Below are positions 29,772 through 33,990 of a stretch of 33,990 nucleotides of DNA, one piece after another. Within the stretch, counting starts at the first letter, position 1, and the number at the start of each line of letters is the position of its first letter. The notes below the pieces were generated by a model. The model searched no databases, was not told where the DNA came from, and worked only from the letters and a program-made list of their open reading frames with translations. The translations under genes and the position numbers were made by a program. The DNA is from Synergistales bacterium (GTDB lineage Bacteria; Synergistota; Synergistia; Synergistales; Aminobacteriaceae), in contig BNVG01000005.1 of NCBI GenBank assembly GCA_025997935.1, positions 1-33,990 of the forward strand, read 5' to 3'.

Positions 29772-29843
29772 GCCGGTGGTAGGAAATACCGCGAAAATCC
29801 ATGCGGCGGTGGCGTAACTCTCCTGCGCCATGCGACCACCGGC
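29772..29843 (+). ncRNA. structured leader following the hammerhead
   Basis: A perfect 9-bp outer stem GCCGGTGGT / ACCACCGGC (29772-29780 with 29835-29843) encloses a hairpin TGGCG / CGCCA (29810-29814 with 29826-29830) and A-rich internal bulges (GGAAATACC, GCGAAAATCC). It begins 3 nt after the hammerhead's outer stem II and ends 17 nt before the SD of the next gene. It could be an RNA 5' cap structure left after cleavage or a separate cis-regulator; no known riboswitch was recognised. Confidence 0.5.
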
Positions 29844-29875
29844 AATTAAAACGAAGCGTGAGGAGGTGAAAAGCG

Positions 29876-31093
29876 ATGTACATGAAATTTACAGACCTTG
29901 CGGCGGAGCAGAAGCGACCGTTGAGCTACAAGATTGAGTCAGCCGCCAACGCGATAAGAGCGGGGTTTGAAAAGAGCGTTTCACAGACCTCTTTGGCGTT
30001 CTCTGGCGGTAAGGACAGCACGGTTTTGTGGCACCTGATACGCCGTTTCGCCCCGAAACAGGCTGAGCGCATAGCGGTTATCTTCGGCAACACCGGCGTT
30101 GAGTTTCCTGAAAGCCTGAAATTTGCCCGCGAGCTCGGACGGCAATGGGGAGGCCATAACTTTTACGAGGCTGTACCGGAACGTCTGACGCGTGACGAGT
30201 TGAAATACCCGGCGCAGAAAATGGTGCTTGAATATCTCGTTGAAAGCGGGAACATCGGCGCCGTGCTGAAGCCTGACGGGAAACTCAAAACCACTCAGAC
30301 TTTGGAGAGGGCCTGTCCTCCTGAGATGTGGCGGAAATTCGAGGAAGCGAAACTCGTATGGAAGAAGGGAACGCCTAAGAGCTACTGGTGGTGCGTCGAC
30401 CAGTACGGCTATCCGATACTCGGCAAGTCGGCCAGCAAGCTCAAGGCGCGGCGTATCAACATAGACTGCTTCTTGAGATTCAGCGCGACTAAAAGCGATA
30501 AAGCCGATCTGTCTGAATACTACGACATGTTACGCGACGTGAAGATTTCTCAAGCCTGTTGCGGCATCCTGAAGAAAGAGCCGAGCGAGCGCTTGCAGGA
30601 AGAGCTTGGCGTTGACGTGATTTTCAAGGGGCTCATGGCATCAGAGAGCAGATCAAGAAAAATCAACTTTTGTACGCGCGGGTATCTGTTCGAGTCAAAG
30701 CGTAAATATCTTGATACGCCGTTTTACCACTGCAACCCCTTGTCTATCTGGACGGACGAGGACATATGGGAATACATACGACAGGAGAACGTGCCGTACT
30801 CGCCGCTCTATGACTTGACCTACACCGACAGTAAGGGCAAAGAATGCAAGATTAAGCGCAACGGCTGTATAGGGTGCTTCACGGACTTCGGACGCAAGAA
30901 CAGCCATATGTTTGTAATGCGACAGACTCACCCCGACAAGTGGAAGGCCGTGATGAAGTACGGCATGGCTACAGAACTAAAAAACATGCGGGGATTAGTA
31001 AAGAAGTACCGGAGAGAATCGGTATTAGATGGAGTTAGCAACACCGAGCAGATGGACTGGGCCATTGATAATAGGCCGTGCGCGTTCGATTGA
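29876..31093 (+). CDS. phage PAPS-reductase/ATP-pyrophosphatase-like protein
   Basis: 405 residues. The PP-loop SGGKDS (43-48) in SLAFSGGKDSTVLWHLI, followed by IAVIFGNTGVEFPES, is the signature of adenylate-forming PAPS reductase/N-type ATP pyrophosphatases. Cysteines in SQACCGILKK and NGCIGCFTDFG suggest an iron-sulfur or thiolation function. KGLMASESRSR and NPLSIWTDEDIWEYI are also typical. Related proteins are common in Firmicutes-type phages with unknown role; DndC of DNA phosphorothioation belongs to the same superfamily but the rest of dnd is absent. The SD GAGGAGGTG precedes the ATG. It is preceded by the hammerhead ribozyme. Confidence 0.8.
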   Translation: MYMKFTDLAAEQKRPLSYKIESAANAIRAGFEKSVSQTSLAFSGGKDSTVLWHLIRRFAPKQAERIAVIFGNTGVEFPESLKFARELGRQWGGHNFYEAVPERLTRDELKYPAQKMVLEYLVESGNIGAVLKPDGKLKTTQTLERACPPEMWRKFEEAKLVWKKGTPKSYWWCVDQYGYPILGKSASKLKARRINIDCFLRFSATKSDKADLSEYYDMLRDVKISQACCGILKKEPSERLQEELGVDVIFKGLMASESRSRKINFCTRGYLFESKRKYLDTPFYHCNPLSIWTDEDIWEYIRQENVPYSPLYDLTYTDSKGKECKIKRNGCIGCFTDFGRKNSHMFVMRQTHPDKWKAVMKYGMATELKNMRGLVKKYRRESVLDGVSNTEQMDWAIDNRPCAFD

Positions 31094-31107
31094 AGGAGAG
31101 TTTACCG

Positions 31108-31440
31108 ATGGATAAAACGGAAGTATCGGAAGCGAAGGGCAGGGTGACACTGAAGGATAAAGCTAAAAGTAGCTCGGTGGCGCCGAGACTCCTTAGTGTC
31201 GAGGAGGCTGCGATATACACGGGGCTATCTGTGGGGACTCTTCGTAATATGTCGGGGCGGCGGCCTGTTCGGTGGACGAAAGAGACATTTGACGCAGAGA
31301 TAGAGAAAGGGCATATCCCGGCTATTCCGGTTGTAGCGGTGAGTAAGACCAGGACGTTTTTTGATTTGAGGGATTTGGATAAGTGGATTGATATGTTTCC
31401 ACGCATTGGAGCTTTGCCGATGGAGGAGGAGATGGCATGA
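31108..31440 (+). CDS. excisionase/MerR-type HTH protein
   Basis: 110 residues from ATG 31108 (AAGGAGAG upstream; an earlier in-frame start overlaps the preceding gene). Core: PRLLSVEEAAIYTGLSVGTLRNMSG ... GHIPAIPVVAVSKTRTFFDLRDLDKWIDMF, the HTH_17/excisionase pattern with its 'D.RDLDKWI' end. It may be the Xis of the element, although it lies 11 kb from int, or another early regulator. It overlaps the next gene by 4 bp. Confidence 0.75.
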   Translation: MDKTEVSEAKGRVTLKDKAKSSSVAPRLLSVEEAAIYTGLSVGTLRNMSGRRPVRWTKETFDAEIEKGHIPAIPVVAVSKTRTFFDLRDLDKWIDMFPRIGALPMEEEMA

Positions 31441-31631
31441 AGAAGATACGATTCGCGCGGCGTAGGCCGTGGTATGTAAGGATGTGGAACTGGTTGACCG
31501 GTAGGTGGTGGCTGTTGGTGGAGTACGGAGTAAAGACAGAATTTCCCTACTCGGACGGAGACGCCGCACGGTTCAAGGGATGGGACGACGTGACCGTTAC
31601 GCGCCCCGGTTGGCGGTCAGAGGATAGATAG
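31437..31631 (+). CDS. small basic/aromatic protein
   Basis: 64 residues, very rich in Trp and Arg: MKKIRFARRRPWYVRMWNWL, TGRWWLLVEYGVKTEFPYS, ending RPGWRSEDR. The ATGA overlap with the HTH gene supports translation. No family recognised; the YGVKTEFPYSDGDAARFKGWDD part looks like a small beta-domain. Confidence 0.6.
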   Translation: MKKIRFARRRPWYVRMWNWLTGRWWLLVEYGVKTEFPYSDGDAARFKGWDDVTVTRPGWRSEDR

Positions 31632-31637
31632 AGAGCG

Positions 31638-31754
31638 ATGGGTCAGGTAAAAAATGACGAGGTCGCCTTTGCAGACGGCCTCACGCAATCAAAAACATTT
31701 TGCAAGGGAGTGGCGACTCCCTGTACAAAGTATAACACGACAGGGGTGAAATAA
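31638..31754 (+). CDS. possible 38-residue ORF over two hairpins
   Basis: ATG 31638 to TAA 31752-31754, directly abutting the next ATG: MGQVKNDEVAFADGLTQSKT, FCKGVATPCTKYNTTGVK. The SD is weak (GAGAG). The same DNA folds into GAGGTCG / CGGCCTC (around 31658-31681, one G-U) and AGGGAGT / ACTCCCT (31705-31711 with 31716-31722). The interval could equally be a structured untranslated spacer. Confidence 0.3.
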   Translation: MGQVKNDEVAFADGLTQSKTFCKGVATPCTKYNTTGVK

Positions 31755-32162
31755 ATGGAACGTCAGGCAAAAAGCATTCTGGAAATGGCGCGGGGCGCGT
31801 TTTTGGAGCGCGCGGATTATGAGATGAGACGACTGGTGGACAACATTCTCGACGCTAATACCAATCCCACAGCCAAACGGAAAATGACCATCACAATGAC
31901 GCTCGAACCAGACAGTGACCGTAAAAACGTGATTGTGAAATTTGAGGCGAAAAGTTCTTTGGCCGCTACGAATCCCATCAGGACGACGCTGTATATCGCC
32001 GGGGAAAGCTCGGACGGCGTACCGCAAATTCTGGAGATGACGCCGCAGGTTCCGGGTCAACTCGATATGTTCGGAGGTATTCAGGAACCCCAGGCAATGC
32101 TCAGGATGTTGCAGACGAGCAACATCGAGGAAGATTCAGAGAAGCTCATGCACGTAAGGTGA
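31755..32162 (+). CDS. phage 'replication terminator'-type protein
   Basis: 135 residues. MERQAKSILEMARGAFLERA, then VDNILDANTNPTAKRKMTITMTLEPDSDRKNVIVKFEAKSSLA and PQVPGQLDMFGG fit small phage early proteins usually annotated 'replication terminator protein' (N-term 'GA..E.....L..V..NI.D.NT....KRK.TI...'). Biochemical function is unproven. Its stop codon (32160-32162) abuts the solitary CRISPR-like repeat, which is antisense to it. Confidence 0.65.
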   Translation: MERQAKSILEMARGAFLERADYEMRRLVDNILDANTNPTAKRKMTITMTLEPDSDRKNVIVKFEAKSSLAATNPIRTTLYIAGESSDGVPQILEMTPQVPGQLDMFGGIQEPQAMLRMLQTSNIEEDSEKLMHVR

Positions 32163-32196
32163 GTTTTCAATCCACGCCCCTCATGCGAGGGACGAC
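32163..32196 (-). CRISPR. solitary type I-C-like CRISPR repeat (candidate RNA anti-CRISPR)
   Basis: The minus strand begins GTCGTCCCTCGCATGAGG and ends GGCGTGGATTGAAAAC. It matches the type I-C consensus in its three diagnostic parts: the GTCG start, the central hairpin (CGTCCCTC / GAGGGGCG, loop GCAT, one G-U pair) and the 3' handle GCGTGGATTGAAA. There is only one copy, no spacer-repeat periodicity follows, and no cas gene is in the window. It lies between two phage genes. Phage-borne solitary repeat units acting as decoy crRNAs (Racr) are known for several CRISPR types. Confidence 0.85.
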
Positions 32197-32203
32197 CAAG
32201 GAA

Positions 32204-32209
32204 ATTATA
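32204..32209 (-). promoter_or_regulatory. -10 box driving the solitary CRISPR repeat
   Basis: Perfect TATAAT on the minus strand, ending 7 nt before the first base of the repeat (TATAATTTCCTTG then GTCG), so transcription is expected to start at or within a base of the repeat. A TTGACA-like -35 is not evident 17 bp upstream (CGTATC), so strength is uncertain or activator-dependent. Confidence 0.6.
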
Positions 32210-32253
32210 GCGCATGTATGAGTGCTGATACGTAAAGTGAGAAAGGAAGGGTA

Positions 32254-32997
32254 ATGAAAATGTTGAGAGAAGCCATAGAGAAGATCGTGGAATTGGCGAA
32301 AGTGGACGTTATCGAGGTTGAGGGAAATAGCTTTATAGCGGCAAAGGACGGCAGCGGTGTACAGCAGATACGCCCCGACACTGAGTTCCCCAAAACGCTA
32401 AATCTTTACAGCCTTGACGCGCTTGTGCAGATGGTAAAAACGGAGGCCCCCACAGCATTCACAGGCCCATTTTACATCAACGCGCAGGGGCACGACGATG
32501 TTATTTGCTATACACAGCCGCTGGACGTGTTACGCAAGAGACGCGGGGAGCTGTATACCGTCAAAGCCAAAGACATTCCCGGCTGGGAGGAAAATGTGCA
32601 ATTTTCGTTCGAGGAAGCCTTGATCGCTATCAGAACGCGCTTCCAGCAGACGCCGGATTCCGACTATTTGCTGAAACTGCTTTCCGACATAACCAACGGC
32701 GCGAAGATCACTTTTACCGACAACGGTATCGCCTCAACCGTCGTAAGTCAGAAGGGTATCGCCCTTCAGGAAAACGCGGTCATCAGGCCAATCGTAAGGC
32801 TGAAACCGTATCGAACCTTTCAGGAAGTAGACAAGCCGGAAAGCGAATTCCATATCCGTGTAAGCGAGCGTGGCATCAAGTTCGTTGAAGCCGACGGCGG
32901 CATGTGGAAACTGACCGCGCGGCGCACTGTAGCCGACTATCTGGCGCAGAAATTAGACGAAATGGTTGAGGCCGGAGAGGTCATAGTTACCATCTGA
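32254..32997 (+). CDS. conserved phage early protein (DUF2303-like)
   Basis: 247 residues. MLREAIEKIVELAKVDVIEV, TLNLYSLDALVQMVKTEAP, VQFSFEEALIAIRTRFQQT, YLLKLLSDI, VRLKPYRTFQEVDKPESEF and VEADGGMWKLTA fit a phage protein family found beside single-strand annealing or replication genes, often annotated DUF2303. Role unknown. SD GGAAGGG. It follows the CRISPR-like repeat by about 60 bp, which contains nothing else coding. Confidence 0.6.
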   Translation: MKMLREAIEKIVELAKVDVIEVEGNSFIAAKDGSGVQQIRPDTEFPKTLNLYSLDALVQMVKTEAPTAFTGPFYINAQGHDDVICYTQPLDVLRKRRGELYTVKAKDIPGWEENVQFSFEEALIAIRTRFQQTPDSDYLLKLLSDITNGAKITFTDNGIASTVVSQKGIALQENAVIRPIVRLKPYRTFQEVDKPESEFHIRVSERGIKFVEADGGMWKLTARRTVADYLAQKLDEMVEAGEVIVTI

Positions 32998-33010
32998 TGA
33001 GATGTTAAAG

Positions 33011-33043
33011 ATGGCGTATCAAGAGTTCATTAATGGGCGCTGA
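33011..33043 (+). other. ten-codon ORF echoing the downstream helicase N-terminus
   Basis: ATG GCG TAT CAA GAG TTC ... TGA encodes MAYQEFINGR. The helicase gene at 33872 begins MNYQEFLEQK, with matching DNA (TACCAAGAGTTC versus TATCAAGAGTTC). It overlaps the radical SAM start. It may be a leader or a scar left by insertion of the radical SAM gene ahead of the helicase gene. Confidence 0.4.
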
Positions 33044-33875
33044 CATGACCGTAGCGCGCGTTTTCCCTCGCAGAACGAAAGCAACGCCGACAGACGATTA
33101 CGCCTTCATAGGCGATCCCGGCCTTTTTGTGCCGGACAACATCGACGAGGTGCATGTCTCGGTGGCGTTCACTTGGGATTTGCCGGAGGCTGAGCGTTTG
33201 GCGGCGTCATGGAGTCGTATAGCTCCCGTGAAGATCGGCGGGCCGGCCACGGGAATGCGCGGCGAGGAGTTTATTCCGGGACGATACCTCCGGCCCGGTT
33301 ACGTCATCACGTCGCGAGGCTGCCCGAATCATTGTTGGTTTTGTAGCGTCTATACACGTGAGGGAGAACTTCGCGAACTACCTATTAACGACGGTTGGAA
33401 CCTGACGGACGATAACATTTTGGCTTGCTCCGAATCACACATTCTGGCTGTCTTCGCCATGTTATCTCGGCAAAAAGAGCGGGTGCAGTTCACAGGCGGC
33501 ATTGAAGCCAAGCTCCTGAAACCGTGGCATATCGAGCTATTCAAAACCGTTCGCCCGAAGCAGATATTTTTTGCATACGACACGCCGGACGACCTCTCAC
33601 CGTTGGAGGAGGCCGCCCGGCTGTTCAGAGAAGCCGAGTATGGGAGCAGATCCATTCTGAGATGTTACGTTTTAATCGGCTATCCGGGCGATATGTTCTC
33701 GGTGGCGGAACACCGACTGAAGACGGCGATGCGGTTAGGTTTCGGGCCTATGGCGATGCTGTACAGAGACGTTTCGGGTGTTACTACTCCGGAGTGGCGA
33801 CGGTTTCAAAGTCTGTGGGCGAGGCCACGCAAGATTTACGCGAAGAATACAGAAACAGAGGTGAGCGATTCATGA
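33033..33875 (+). CDS. phage-encoded radical SAM protein
   Basis: 280 residues. The [4Fe-4S]-binding CxxxCxxC motif is Cys97-Cys101-Cys104 in SRGCPNHCWFCSV, at the start of the TIM-barrel region. Further barrel elements are VQFTGGIEAKLLKPWHIELF, IFFAYDTPDDLSPLEEA and CYVLIGYPGD. The N-terminal 85 residues (MTVARVFPRRTKATPTDDYA, EVHVSVAFTWDLPEAERLA) resemble the degenerate nucleotide/B12-like lead-in of phage radical SAM proteins. Substrate unknown; similar genes occur in phages with modified DNA or folate/queuosine-type genes, none of which is visible. The ATG at 33033 has AAGAG upstream; Met5 is an alternative. It overlaps the helicase gene by 4 bp. Confidence 0.8.
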   Translation: MGADMTVARVFPRRTKATPTDDYAFIGDPGLFVPDNIDEVHVSVAFTWDLPEAERLAASWSRIAPVKIGGPATGMRGEEFIPGRYLRPGYVITSRGCPNHCWFCSVYTREGELRELPINDGWNLTDDNILACSESHILAVFAMLSRQKERVQFTGGIEAKLLKPWHIELFKTVRPKQIFFAYDTPDDLSPLEEAARLFREAEYGSRSILRCYVLIGYPGDMFSVAEHRLKTAMRLGFGPMAMLYRDVSGVTTPEWRRFQSLWARPRKIYAKNTETEVSDS

Positions 33876-33990
33876 ACTACCAAGAGTTCTTAGAGCAAAA
33901 AATCAAAACGGCGAGCCTGAACGGCTTACCATGCGATATAGGAGAGATAAGCCCAATCCTCAAGCCACATCAGCGCGTTATTGTCCAGTG
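33872..33990 (+). CDS. SNF2/DEAD-type helicase, N-terminal fragment (cut by window edge)
   Basis: 39 codons visible: MNYQEFLEQKIKTASLNG, then PCDIGEISPILKPHQRVIVQ. The 'LKPHQ..IV.W' step is the Q-motif-like entry of phage SF2 helicases, some of which are fused to a DNA methyltransferase. The ATG overlaps the preceding stop (ATGA). Domain content beyond the edge is unknown. Confidence 0.55.
   Translation, partial: MNYQEFLEQKIKTASLNGLPCDIGEISPILKPHQRVIVQ

Noticed and set aside
29781..29800. GGAAATACC and GCGAAAATCC as the GAAA strand of a second hammerhead
   Set aside because: No second CUGANGA or NUH triplet can be paired with them; the upstream element uses all the required motifs.
32170..32192. 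CCCTC/GAGGG hairpin after the replication-terminator-like gene as a rho-independent terminator
   Set aside because: No T-run follows on either strand, and the hairpin is part of the longer sequence that matches a type I-C repeat end to end.

Overview
This window looks like layered mobile DNA from an anaerobic bacterium. It has moderate GC, strong Shine-Dalgarno sites, occasional GTG or TTG starts, and dense ATGA-type gene overlaps. Lineage cannot be fixed from the sequence; Synergistota or Negativicutes/Clostridia-like hosts would fit, but that is inference. Three blocks can be separated.

Block 1 (1-11.7 kb) is a defence island. An IS630-family element (only its left end is visible, minus strand) cuts off a SIR2-domain protein. 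Next is a phase-variable type I restriction-modification locus. A minus-strand operon hsdR - DUF5655-like nuclease - hsdM - DUF1016/YhcG-like nuclease - hsdS runs from about 11.6 kb down to 3.86 kb. Downstream of hsdS lie a tyrosine recombinase and two promoterless half-hsdS cassettes. Inverted repeats join the cassettes to each other and to the expressed hsdS, so inversion should swap its second target-recognition domain.

Block 2 (about 11.7-19.75 kb) is a plasmid-like mobilisation/replication module, all on the minus strand. It holds a MOB relaxase with a C-terminal LPD7-like region, MobC, a candidate oriT region, a seven-unit 20/21-bp iteron-like array, ParA, a DnaB-like ATPase, a winged-helix replication initiator, an AlpA-type HTH protein and a membrane protein.

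Block 3 (19.76-33.99 kb) is the left part of a prophage or phage-like element. It starts at a 3' tRNA-Val(GAC) fragment (attachment site) and a P4-type integrase. Then come a HicA-HicB-SecB-like toxin-antitoxin-chaperone module and a mosaic array of YoeB and YafQ toxin-antitoxin genes separated by repeated gene-tail scars. An HTH repressor fused to an Abi-alpha (DUF4393-like) domain, a repressor/SieB-like lysogeny switch with twin operators, and early genes follow. The early genes include a PAPS-reductase-like protein, a replication-terminator-like protein, a radical SAM protein and the start of a helicase.

Two non-coding elements in block 3 stand out. One is a near-textbook type II hammerhead ribozyme (core 29703-29753) upstream of the PAPS-reductase-like gene. 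The other is a solitary type I-C-like CRISPR repeat (32163-32196, minus strand), with a perfect TATAAT box placed to start transcription at its first base. No spacers and no cas genes are present, which is the architecture described for phage RNA-based anti-CRISPRs (Racr). A pair of paralogous unknown genes that share the same +1 overlapping second frame is a further candidate for something undescribed.
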